Of a stretch of DNA of 17,761 nucleotides, positions 7,601 to 14,499 are shown one piece after another. The stretch comes from UBA2253 sp964646985. GTDB lineage: Bacteria > Bacillota_I > Bacilli_A > ML615J-28 > CAG-698. The notes under the pieces are model-generated. The model was not told the DNA's origin, made no database searches, and saw nothing but the letters and a program-made list of their open reading frames with translations. The DNA lies in the NCBI GenBank assembly GCA_964646985.1, contig CAZYFI010000022.1:1-17761 (forward strand). The letters are read 5' to 3'. The translations under genes were made by a program, and so were the position numbers. Each line of letters begins with the position of its first letter. Positions within the stretch are counted from its first letter, which is position 1.

Positions 7601-8974
7601 GATGGTGCTAAACCCAAAATCATGTTCTAACACTTGTTTTTCATCATCAAGAATCTTAAAGCACTTATGAATTTGGTAAATTAAGGATACAATTTGGTTG
7701 GGATATTTCACATTATTATAAATGGGGATATCTTTCCAAGTGCTATTTTGAAAACTCGAAATCTTACTTAAACTCGTTTGAATGATTTCAAGCGCCGAAG
7801 TGATTTGTAAAAATTCTGATTTATAAATCCCTAACAAATAATCAATATCCAGTAATTGATGTTCTTGATTTTGTAGATCAATTAATTCATTGACAACATC
7901 AATAAATCTATGGTCCAAAATGCGCTCTGCCATTGCCTTTTCATAGTTGTTTACAAACTCATAATTTGCAAATAGATTCTCCATTTCTTCTTTTGCACTA
8001 TAAGCTTTGGGATTCATCGACGATTCCCATTTATTTGACTTGGCATATAAATTCGAAAAGTTGACGAGATATTGTGACAAGCGTTGTTCTTCAAGCACAT
8101 CATGAACTTTGTCTAGGGTATCTTTTAAATTAGAAAGATACAATACGCGTTTGCCTTCGTTGATGGCGTTCATAGCCACATTGATTAAAGCTGTTGTTTT
8201 TCCTGTTCCAAGGCGACCAGAAACAACAAAACTGTTTTCGTTTTTTGCGTTTTCAATCACATATCTTTGTGCACGGTTTAAAGAAGCAAAATAATAATTG
8301 TCTTGGTTCTGTTTTGAGAAGAGTTTGTCATATAAATAGTCGGGTAATTGTTTGTTTGGTGAAAATTTTTCATGTTTAATCTTTATTTCTGAATCTTTTA
8401 AAAAGGCGAATGTGATATAATTTTCATATTTTAGTTTTAATCCTTCATGCTTTTCAAAGTGCAGACAAAAACGATCAATTGCATAAATATCATCAAGTTT
8501 TTCCGGAATTGAAATATTGATTTTTTTTACAGAAGCCAAAAAACTAACCAAAATTGGGTTTTCTACAGGACGAGAAATTTGTTGAACGAAAATATTATCT
8601 TTTTCTATATAAATATTAACCGGGATTAGCAAAACAGGTGTAAAAATTTCTTTTTGGCGTTCGGTTTTGTGTTTGATAATTCCATAAGTTAAGAACAATT
8701 GCAAAGCTCTATTTTTAATGTGTAAGTTTTCAAAAAATAAAAACGGAAGAGTCGTTTTTAATTCTTCATTTTCAACAAGGCTTTGGCCGATGCCTTTGTT
8801 TTGTATGGCTTGATTGCTAATCTCTTTGATGGTTACAACCTCATAATTTAAGATTTTTGTCATCACATCAAAATCAATCGTTCCACATTCCACATAAGAA
8901 GATGACGAAAAAACGTCAAGTAAATGACCGTTGTTGCGGGTAATACTATATTTAGAAAGTGTATCTTTTGCCAT
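4673..8974 (-). CDS. Large DUF4011-like SF1 helicase/ATPase with coiled-coil middle and relic nuclease-like C-terminus
   Basis: This 1433-residue protein is not a named gene. The N-terminal part (about 40-205) matches the layout of DUF4011-type SF1 helicases: an ALQLFLTYGIIK segment, then FTPVLLIPVNIY, then a ...NRAQRYVI Q-like motif. Walker A is GRLGTGKTT at 253-261, with motif Ia RVLYLSN. A helical, coiled-coil-rich region of some 750 residues follows. Walker B is VIIDDAHLL (1112-1120), motif III VIVAGEMQLL (1134-1143), and an arginine motif LNYRFS lies at 1162-1167. I find no QGxE or VAxTRA (motifs V and VI). The end resembles PD-(D/E)XK folds: VVDLRL (1258-1263), LED (1276-1278), then LVVFDSNDYL, in the Vsr-like order with poor catalytic conservation. 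It has an extended -10 promoter and is first in the operon with the ankyrin protein and CdaA. ATP binding is well supported, unwinding is not, and the role is unknown. Confidence 0.75.
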   Translation of the reverse strand: MAKDTLSKYSITRNNGHLLDVFSSSSYVECGTIDFDVMTKILNYEVVTIKEISNQAIQNKGIGQSLVENEELKTTLPFLFFENLHIKNRALQLFLTYGIIKHKTERQKEIFTPVLLIPVNIYIEKDNIFVQQISRPVENPILVSFLASVKKINISIPEKLDDIYAIDRFCLHFEKHEGLKLKYENYITFAFLKDSEIKIKHEKFSPNKQLPDYLYDKLFSKQNQDNYYFASLNRAQRYVIENAKNENSFVVSGRLGTGKTTALINVAMNAINEGKRVLYLSNLKDTLDKVHDVLEEQRLSQYLVNFSNLYAKSNKWESSMNPKAYSAKEEMENLFANYEFVNNYEKAMAERILDHRFIDVVNELIDLQNQEHQLLDIDYLLGIYKSEFLQITSALEIIQTSLSKISSFQNSTWKDIPIYNNVKYPNQIVSLIYQIHKCFKILDDEKQVLEHDFGFSTITNYAFLKNMMHSFNHLNVREVPESWKEPTYQTFQQAKVSYKQLKEEIYQLQEMEKFLVYKYEQLDHVSIKQEIENMEGHYFTEADLDSINLIFSKRMDLIVLVNKCLMQEDVLKKSVEKVKKIMNWEFALEDEIIFELSSLNEFLQNHQINGKLLNAIYSRKFTPTLDFLTTHLNKINELQAQISLFKHYQLYANDLDETMQVMYRYQNDDHTLKKREIRWIKQYEKKHPEEFLEVINRLDEFYALKKQVLELQELFMQTSGFPANSQVIDDFEALSAYIESIEQSKHKEQIKHFLDLFIGVVKSDYREMRNQLKMLDLFHHSYNDLLTYYNELYGYPFGEKKSTLINILDDIHTINNYLTKAYASNDRLFEATRSTTEKYIHAEEFYALNRHIDKINELQTYLKKHSLNRSLFQDFYQNEKSNLSAISRVLQAFESYLECFATPEAMIASLDVDVNEKISGHLSRCSDISNEISEIFTVYFKIFRDDVSKYYYDTFENNIKRMSVLLKSKDELINYLIITDNLQIIGKYRLDKLIDYVIHCEDSHNLVVDFKYTYFTALKNYFLEKHSYLQNFKSLIACLDLSMNQENMIIKRNKEVLARNLKKITSQHYYSSNIKNLDYQGYLKKTKYYKRLVLAPTQVLNNFLKVEAFDLVIIDDAHLLNANEYYLAIEGKQVIVAGEMQLLSIVANNLMSRLSFATTIFLNYRFSQTPKRLLNNLHNLRGRINTTINDNDGLEIITSKLISYIVMLIKENSEVSINLFVQSIDKQKRLYDEIAEGLLKMGYHVEQIVLLLKRQINVVDLRLSYMHDADYNILMLEDYYKLDNENIVVNLIDNLLLCKRRLVVFDSNDYLKRGTGFRFVVELNKIINNNQIFFNQYSTLLLQQLAQKLTEHKINVFSSNNDIQLLIQKGDFLVGILLVWSNSNFTMDILEQYRTTYLLNKEQGFPIILVGIMELLAAFDDTVNRIIAEVQNE
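4685..4690 (-). promoter_or_regulatory. Ribosome binding site that fixes the ankyrin gene start
   Basis: GAGGTG on the minus strand lies 4 bases before the ATG at 4678-4680, inside the last codons of the helicase gene. It supports the internal start over the longer reading frame beginning at 4746. Confidence 0.65.
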
Positions 8975-9009
8975 TTTCTCACCAACATTATGCTTTGTTT
9001 ATCTAACTT

Positions 9010-9018
9010 ATTATATCA
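9010..9018 (-). promoter_or_regulatory. Extended -10 promoter for the helicase-ankyrin-cdaA operon
   Basis: On the minus strand this reads TGATATAAT, a perfect extended -10, 35 bases before the helicase ATG, which follows GGTGAG. The -35 region is AT-rich without a good TTGACA match, as is common with extended -10 promoters. Confidence 0.65.
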
Positions 9019-9084
9019 AAAATTCTCATAAATAAATATACTAAAGTTGAAAATTAGTAAAAAGGTTTTTATGAAATCTTTACT

Positions 9085-9100
9085 ATGAAAAAACTTTCAT
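9085..9100. repeat. Inverted repeat in the divergent helicase/ribonucleotide reductase spacer
   Basis: ATGAAA and TTTCAT are separated by 4 bases, and a further ATGAAA copy lies at 9071-9076. The repeat stands 13 bases upstream of the nrdJ -35 box. It could be an operator for either divergent unit, but it is short and AT-rich and may be chance. Confidence 0.3.
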
Positions 9101-9113
9101 TTTGCTTTTGCTC

Positions 9114-9142
9114 TTTAAATTAAAGACAGTTTATAGTATAAT
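9114..9142 (+). promoter_or_regulatory. Promoter for the ribonucleotide reductase gene
   Basis: TTTAAA (9114-9119) and a perfect TATAAT (9137-9142) are separated by 17 bases. The -10 lies 42 bases before the ATG. The leader is therefore only about 35 bases, too short for a cobalamin riboswitch, and I see no NrdR-type box. Confidence 0.75.
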
Positions 9143-9184
9143 AAGCAATATACCAAAATTTTAAAGAAAAGGGCTAGAAATACG

Positions 9185-11704
9185 ATGGATAAAATATATT
9201 CGCAACAACTGATTAACAAGCTAAATAACGATATTCAAAATCACTTTCCACATTTGTTCTTAATTGATGAGACAATGGAGAAGACTTTTCAGAGTGTATC
9301 ACGTTTGGTTATGTTGGATCGCTACTCCCAAAAAGATATCAATCATGCAACCATTGGGAATGGTGATTTGGTTATTTGCGTTCTAAAAGAAGATCCAAAT
9401 TTCCCTACAAGAGGAATTGGTTACATCAATCATATCGATCAAGATGAAGTATACATTACTCTAGAAACAGAGTTTATTGGCATGTGTCAAGACGCTGATG
9501 AGCATGGTATGATTCGTCGTAAAATGAATGAAGTTGATAAACCACTAGAAATCTTCTATGAGCAAATTTGCCACCGTGTCGCTAATAATTTAGCACAAGG
9601 AGAAAAAATAGAAATCGTTCATGATTTTTATCAAGAACTAAACAACTTGAATTTAATTCCTGCTGGCCGTGTCTTATTTGGTGCTGGATCAAACTCAGCT
9701 GTAACTTACTTCAATTGTTTTGTTATGCCATTTATCACGGATTCTCGTGGAGGAATATCCATCCATAGGCAAAAAGTAATGGAAATCATGTCGCGTGGTG
9801 GAGGCGTTGGAACCAACGGTTCGTCTTTGCGTCCCAAAAATACTCTTGCAAAAGGGGTGAGTGGAAAATCGAGTGGCGCCGTCAGTTGGCTCCATGATTT
9901 ATCAGAATTAACCCACCTCGTAGAACAAGGTGGTTCACGACGTGGTGCCCAAATGATTATGCTGGCTGATTGGCATCCTGATATTATTGAATTCATTATA
10001 AGCAAGATGCAAAATCCAAGGATTTTACAATTCTTAATCAACAATTTAACCGATGAAGATATCATTCACGAAGCAAAAAATAAATTGAAATTCGTTGCCC
10101 TAACCCAAGAAGAACAAGAAATGTATGAATGGGTATTAGAAAGCGCGAAACTAAATCCGACTGCCATAAGCAAGTCTACCATTGAAAAAGCAAAAGAAGT
10201 CATGCAACATGGTGGTTTCTATGAAGTCAACAATCCAAATTTCTTGTCGGGTGCCAACATTTCTGTTGCCATCACCAAAGAATTTATGAATGCTGTAGAA
10301 AACGATTTAGATTATTCGCTTCGTTACCCTGATATTGATAATTATTCTAAAGGTGAAAAAGCCGCTTATGATGAAAAATGGCATAACATCGGTGATGTTC
10401 GCGTTTGGGAAAAAATGGGCTATGGAATCAAAACACATAAAGTCATCAGAGCCAAAGAGTTATGGAATCTTATTAATATTTGCGCTACTTATTCTGCAGA
10501 ACCAGGAATCTTTTTTATAGACAATGCCAATGATATGACAAATGCAAAAGGTTATGGGCAACAAGTTGTCTGTACCAACCCGTGTGGCGAGCAACCATTG
10601 GCACCTTATTCGGTGTGTAATTTAGCAGCAATCAATCTAGCTAATATGGTTGATCTTGAACAAAGCGATGTGGATTGGATTAAACTTGGCCAAACCATTA
10701 AATCAGCTGTAAGAATGCAAGATAACGTTATCGATAGAACAACCTACTTCCTAGAAGAAAACCGGATTCAAGCCCTTGGCGAACGCCGTGTTGGCTTAGG
10801 TATCATGGGATTGCATGATTTGATTATTTACTGTAATCTTCGTTATGGAAGCAAAAAAGCGAATCGCTTTGTTGATCGACTCTTTGAATTCATTGCCACA
10901 AAGGCTTATGAAACTTCGGTCCAATTGGCCATAGAAAAAGGAAGTTTCCCTTTCCTTGACCAATATGGTTCACGGCAAAAATTTATTGATTCTGGGTATA
11001 TGAAAAAAATGCCAGCTTACATTCGTGAATCGGTTTTAAAAAACGGAATTCGCAACTCGCATTTATTAACGATTGCTCCAACAGGTTCTACAGGAACGAT
11101 GGTTGGAGTCTCTACAGGATTAGAACCTTATTTTGCTTTTAAATATTATCGTAGTGGCCGTTTAGGAAAATTCATGGAAGTCAATGCTCCAATCGTTGAA
11201 ACCTACCTTAAATTGCATCCTGAATATGTAGATCAACCACTTCCTGATATCTTTGTCTCGGCAATGAGTTTAAGCGCCGAAGAACACGCTGATGTTCAGT
11301 GTGTCATTCAACGTTGGGTTGATTCTTCTATTTCGAAAACAGTCAATGCTCCAAAAGGATATAGCGTTGAAGATGTAGAAAAATTATATATGCGCTTATA
11401 CAAAGGCAAAGCCAAAGGTGGTACCGTATATGTTGATGGAAGTCGCGACACACAAGTCCTTACTTTGAAAAAAGAAGACAATCTGCCAAAACAAGTAGAA
11501 ATGGCTGATTTGGGCATTCAAATTGAAGAAAATGTAGTTGCAAAAGAAAAAGATGAAATTAACCCACCAAACACAAAATCCAATCGCAACATTGGTGTTG
11601 AGATTGGAGATATTTGCCCAATTTGCAAAGAAGGAACTGTAGAAGACATCGGTGGATGTAATACATGTACCAATTGCAATGCGCAATTAAAATGCGGATT
11701 ATAA
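9185..11704 (+). CDS. nrdJ: Adenosylcobalamin-dependent (class II) ribonucleotide reductase
   Basis: The enzyme makes deoxyribonucleotides using a radical generated from coenzyme B12, with or without oxygen. Of 839 residues, the core shows the ten-stranded barrel motifs. NCF with redox Cys178 precedes SRGGGVGTNGSSLRP, and NPCGEQP holds Asn465, radical Cys467 and Glu469. SVCNL with Cys478 supplies the second redox Cys, and APTGSTGTMVGVSTGLEPYF binds substrate phosphate. The C-terminus has six cysteines (811, 814, 825, 828, 831, 837) in CxxC spacing, a zinc-ribbon tail with a final cysteine pair fit for re-reducing the active site. No ATP-cone is obvious at the N-terminus, and no small R2 subunit gene is nearby, as expected for class II. 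It has its own promoter and a terminator hairpin. Family call is certain; the symbol nrdJ follows class usage. Confidence 0.95.
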   Translation: MDKIYSQQLINKLNNDIQNHFPHLFLIDETMEKTFQSVSRLVMLDRYSQKDINHATIGNGDLVICVLKEDPNFPTRGIGYINHIDQDEVYITLETEFIGMCQDADEHGMIRRKMNEVDKPLEIFYEQICHRVANNLAQGEKIEIVHDFYQELNNLNLIPAGRVLFGAGSNSAVTYFNCFVMPFITDSRGGISIHRQKVMEIMSRGGGVGTNGSSLRPKNTLAKGVSGKSSGAVSWLHDLSELTHLVEQGGSRRGAQMIMLADWHPDIIEFIISKMQNPRILQFLINNLTDEDIIHEAKNKLKFVALTQEEQEMYEWVLESAKLNPTAISKSTIEKAKEVMQHGGFYEVNNPNFLSGANISVAITKEFMNAVENDLDYSLRYPDIDNYSKGEKAAYDEKWHNIGDVRVWEKMGYGIKTHKVIRAKELWNLINICATYSAEPGIFFIDNANDMTNAKGYGQQVVCTNPCGEQPLAPYSVCNLAAINLANMVDLEQSDVDWIKLGQTIKSAVRMQDNVIDRTTYFLEENRIQALGERRVGLGIMGLHDLIIYCNLRYGSKKANRFVDRLFEFIATKAYETSVQLAIEKGSFPFLDQYGSRQKFIDSGYMKKMPAYIRESVLKNGIRNSHLLTIAPTGSTGTMVGVSTGLEPYFAFKYYRSGRLGKFMEVNAPIVETYLKLHPEYVDQPLPDIFVSAMSLSAEEHADVQCVIQRWVDSSISKTVNAPKGYSVEDVEKLYMRLYKGKAKGGTVYVDGSRDTQVLTLKKEDNLPKQVEMADLGIQIEENVVAKEKDEINPPNTKSNRNIGVEIGDICPICKEGTVEDIGGCNTCTNCNAQLKCGL

Positions 11705-11711
11705 CTAAAAC

Positions 11712-11745
11712 AGGAGATTCATTCTTGAGAATAAATCTCCTTTTT
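11712..11745 (+). terminator. Terminator-like hairpin after the ribonucleotide reductase
   Basis: AGGAGATT and AATCTCCT pair as an 8-bp stem. Inside it, ATTCT and AGAAT extend the pairing past one C-A mismatch, and five T follow. The hairpin begins 7 bases after the nrdJ stop and ends 17 bases before the MATE start codon, leaving no room for a MATE promoter downstream of it. Confidence 0.78.
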
Positions 11746-11762
11746 CAAGAAGAGGATTCTAT

Positions 11763-13151
11763 ATGAACAAACCAAAAAGTTTAAAAATGCGCAATATGCC
11801 CATGGGCCGCTTAATTGCCTCTATGAGCATTCCTGCTATGTTTTCTATGCTCATTCAAGCATTATATAATATTGTAGACAGCATCTATGTCGGACGAATC
11901 GACACCACAAATGATAATATGATTACTGCTGTAGGATATGCCTTTCCCATGCAACTTGTTTTAATGGGATTTGCTTTGGGAATTGGCATTGGCACCAATG
12001 TTCTTGTTGCCCAAAGGCTAGGAGAACAAAAGCCCAATGAAGCTTCCAACTTTGCTAAGACAGGGTTGGCTATGGGGATTGTATCTGGCTTGATTTTCTT
12101 GGTTGCTAGTTTATTCGTTGTAACCCCATTTATGAATATGATGTCTAACTCTGATGAAATCGCAAATGCTGGTTCTTCTTATTTACGAATCGTAATGTTT
12201 TTTTCAATGGGAATGTTTATTGAAATCATTTGCAATAAAATATTACAAGGAATGGGAAGAATGATTGTTCCGATGATTACCCAATTAATTGGTGCCATCA
12301 TCAACATCATACTAGACCCTATCTTTATCTTTGGTTGGCTTGGGCTTCCCGCAATGGGAATACAAGGAGCAGCAATTGCCACAGTGATTGGCCAAACGAG
12401 TGCGATGCTATTTGTCGTCATTTACATGCTCACGCAAAAGTTCGAACTTCATTTTAATTTTAAAAAGTTTGCTTTTCATAAATCTTATGTTTTCCCCATC
12501 ATTCGTGTTGGTGCTCCATCCTTAATCATGAATTCGCTTGGCTCTGTTACCAATGTCATAATGAATTCCATCTTAAAATCGCTCAATCCAACTGAAACTG
12601 CCAATGCTGTTTTGATTTCATTTAGTCGTTTACAAAGCTTTATATTAATGCCTGTCTTTGGCTTAAACCAAGGAGGAATGCCAATTCTTTCTTATAATTA
12701 TGGTGCAAACAACAAACAGCGCTACTTTCATGGCATGAAGATATTGCTGGTTTCTGCCATCATCATTATGTTGGTGGGATTTGCCATCTTCCAGTTTTTC
12801 CCTAAGACCCTACTGGGATTTTTCTCACCATCTGCTGATATGCTTGAAATGGGTGTTCCTGCTTTGAGAATTATCAGTATCTCATTTGTCTTTGTTGGTT
12901 TTAGCATTATATCTTCAATGTCGCTTCAATCCATCGGCAAAGGAGAAGCCGCACTCATGGTTTCACTGTTGCGTCAAGCTATCGTCCTATTGCCTTGTGC
13001 CTATTTATTTGGGCAATTAGGAGGCATTGGATTGGTATGGTTTGCTTTTCCTGTTGCAGAATTAATCATTGCTTTGGTATCCATTCCTGTCGTTATTGTT
13101 TCAATCAAAAAAGCATTTCGAAGCAAAGATGAACTATTAATCAACTCTTAA
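11763..13151 (+). CDS. MATE-family multidrug/sodium (or proton) antiporter, MepA-like
   Basis: This 462-residue protein is almost wholly hydrophobic, with about twelve membrane helices in two homologous halves (about 1-225 and 235-455). It exports cationic drugs or metabolites across the cytoplasmic membrane in exchange for Na+ or H+. Family marks are the N-terminal SIPAMFSMLIQALYNIVDSIYVGRI region (about 19-43), the ILQGMGRM loop, and FGLNQGGMPILSYNYGANN in the second half, which is typical of the MepA-like branch. Substrate cannot be told from sequence. AAGAGGATT provides the ribosome site. The start is only 17 bases beyond a terminator hairpin, so transcription probably comes by read-through from nrdJ. 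The hflX gene follows 58 bases later on the same strand. Confidence 0.93.
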   Translation: MNKPKSLKMRNMPMGRLIASMSIPAMFSMLIQALYNIVDSIYVGRIDTTNDNMITAVGYAFPMQLVLMGFALGIGIGTNVLVAQRLGEQKPNEASNFAKTGLAMGIVSGLIFLVASLFVVTPFMNMMSNSDEIANAGSSYLRIVMFFSMGMFIEIICNKILQGMGRMIVPMITQLIGAIINIILDPIFIFGWLGLPAMGIQGAAIATVIGQTSAMLFVVIYMLTQKFELHFNFKKFAFHKSYVFPIIRVGAPSLIMNSLGSVTNVIMNSILKSLNPTETANAVLISFSRLQSFILMPVFGLNQGGMPILSYNYGANNKQRYFHGMKILLVSAIIIMLVGFAIFQFFPKTLLGFFSPSADMLEMGVPALRIISISFVFVGFSIISSMSLQSIGKGEAALMVSLLRQAIVLLPCAYLFGQLGGIGLVWFAFPVAELIIALVSIPVVIVSIKKAFRSKDELLINS

Positions 13152-13182
13152 AAATCAAGCAAGCAAAATAAAAAATAAAGTG

Positions 13183-13188
13183 TATAAT
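13183..13188 (+). promoter_or_regulatory. Possible -10 box for hflX
   Basis: A perfect TATAAT lies 21 bases before the hflX ATG, followed by an AGAGGAAAT ribosome site. No acceptable -35 is seen at 16-18 bases. No terminator separates hflX from the MATE gene, so hflX may also be read from upstream. Confidence 0.45.
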
Positions 13189-13209
13189 GATGTTACATAG
13201 AGGAAATAT

Positions 13210-14481
13210 ATGGAAACGATAAAAAAAGATCAAATATTAATCGTCGGCGTAAACCACGATCTTTCATTGGCTGAATATCAAGAAGAAATTGCAGAATTGA
13301 AGAATTTATGCGAAGCATGTGATTTAGAAGTGATTGATATTATCACGCAAAATTTAGAAACCCCCAACCCTCATACTTATGTAGGCAAGGGTAAACTTGA
13401 AGAAATAGTAGAATTGGTAGAACAATTAAAGATTGACATTTTGGTGTTTAACGATGAGTTAAAACCAATTCAAATTGTAAAAATCCAAGAAGCGGTCAAT
13501 TGTGATGTCTTTGATCGAACTTTTATTATTTTAGAGATTTTTAGACGCAGAGCAAAAACAAAAGAAGCATTGTTACAAGTTGAAATTGCCACTTTGAAAT
13601 ATCGCTTGCCACAACTCATTGGTTCTAATAGTAATTTGTCACGGCAAAGAGGAACGAGTGGTTTTTCCCATGGCCGAGGAATTGGTGAAACAAAACTCGA
13701 ATTAGACAAACGCATTATTTATGATCGCATTGCGGTTGCAAAAAAAGAACTAGCTGATTTAACATTGTTTAGAAAACAACAACGAATCAAAAGAAAAAAG
13801 CAACAAATGAAAATTGTTGCTTTGGTTGGATACACCAATTCTGGAAAATCATCAACCTTAAATGCCTTGTTAAAACATTCTGTTGCTGTGAAAAAAGAAG
13901 TGTTGGAAAAAGACATGTTGTTTGCAACCTTAGAAACATCAACTAGGTTGATTAAGACCAACAATAATCTTCAGTTCTTGGTAACCGATACGGTTGGCTT
14001 TATCAGTAAACTTCCACATCAATTGATTGAAGCGTTTAAATCAACGCTAGAAGAAATAACGGAAGCAGATTTGATTGTTCACATTGTCGATAGTTCGAAT
14101 CCGCATTTTGAACAACAAATCGATGTTACCAATAAAGTATTATCAGAAATTGGCGTCAAAGACGTACCAATGATCTATGCGTTTAATAAAATCGATTTAC
14201 ATCAAGAATACTTCTTTGTTCCAAGCAGTTATGAAATCGGATTAAGAATCAGTGCAACCAAAAATAAAAATATCGATAAGTTAATCATGATGATTGAAGA
14301 TCAACTTTATAAAACAAACGTTATTGTTGTTTATGAAATTCCTTTTAGTGAAAGTGCTATGGTTCATTTCCTTCACGAAAACGCCATTGTATTAGAATCT
14401 TATCAAAATGAAACCCATTTTATTGTGAAAGCAAAAGTCAATCATTTGGTTTTAGAAAAGTGCAAAGCATATGAAAAGTGA
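13210..14481 (+). CDS. hflX: Ribosome-associated GTPase HflX
   Basis: HflX binds the 50S subunit and splits stalled ribosomes, for example after heat or antibiotic stress. The 423 residues hold the N-terminal HflX domain (1-190), with HTYVGKGKLEEI at 55-66 and the GRGIGETKLELDKR stretch at 155-168. The GTPase domain follows: G1 GYTNSGKS (207-214), G3 DTVGF (260-264), G4 NKID (326-329) and G5 SAT (348-350). The C-terminal tail is about 60 residues. All nucleotide-binding motifs are intact. The stop codon lies within the left arm of a bidirectional terminator shared with the convergent gene. A weak promoter stands upstream. Identification is secure. Confidence 0.96.
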   Translation: METIKKDQILIVGVNHDLSLAEYQEEIAELKNLCEACDLEVIDIITQNLETPNPHTYVGKGKLEEIVELVEQLKIDILVFNDELKPIQIVKIQEAVNCDVFDRTFIILEIFRRRAKTKEALLQVEIATLKYRLPQLIGSNSNLSRQRGTSGFSHGRGIGETKLELDKRIIYDRIAVAKKELADLTLFRKQQRIKRKKQQMKIVALVGYTNSGKSSTLNALLKHSVAVKKEVLEKDMLFATLETSTRLIKTNNNLQFLVTDTVGFISKLPHQLIEAFKSTLEEITEADLIVHIVDSSNPHFEQQIDVTNKVLSEIGVKDVPMIYAFNKIDLHQEYFFVPSSYEIGLRISATKNKNIDKLIMMIEDQLYKTNVIVVYEIPFSESAMVHFLHENAIVLESYQNETHFIVKAKVNHLVLEKCKAYEK

Positions 14482-14499
14482 CCCCAACGGGTCACTTTT
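14474..14499. terminator. Bidirectional terminator shared by hflX and the convergent membrane gene
   Basis: AAAAGTGACCC and GGGTCACTTTT form a perfect 11-bp stem with a 4-base loop, with T runs on both strands. The TGA stop of hflX (14479-14481) lies in one arm and the TGA of the minus-strand gene (14492-14494) in the other. Confidence 0.88.

Noticed and set aside
4673..8974. Frameshift or fusion artefact in the 1433-residue ATPase
   Set aside because: The frame is open throughout, with motifs I, Ia, II and III in correct order and no internal break; the long coiled-coil insert is uniform in composition with the rest.
9019..9184. Cobalamin riboswitch upstream of the B12-dependent reductase
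   Set aside because: The predicted promoter leaves only about 35 bases of leader, and no B12-box-like sequence was seen in the spacer.
9695..10065. Antisense open frames within the ribonucleotide reductase gene
   Set aside because: They lie opposite a strongly conserved coding region, have no ribosome sites or family motifs, and their low-complexity composition mirrors the sense codons.
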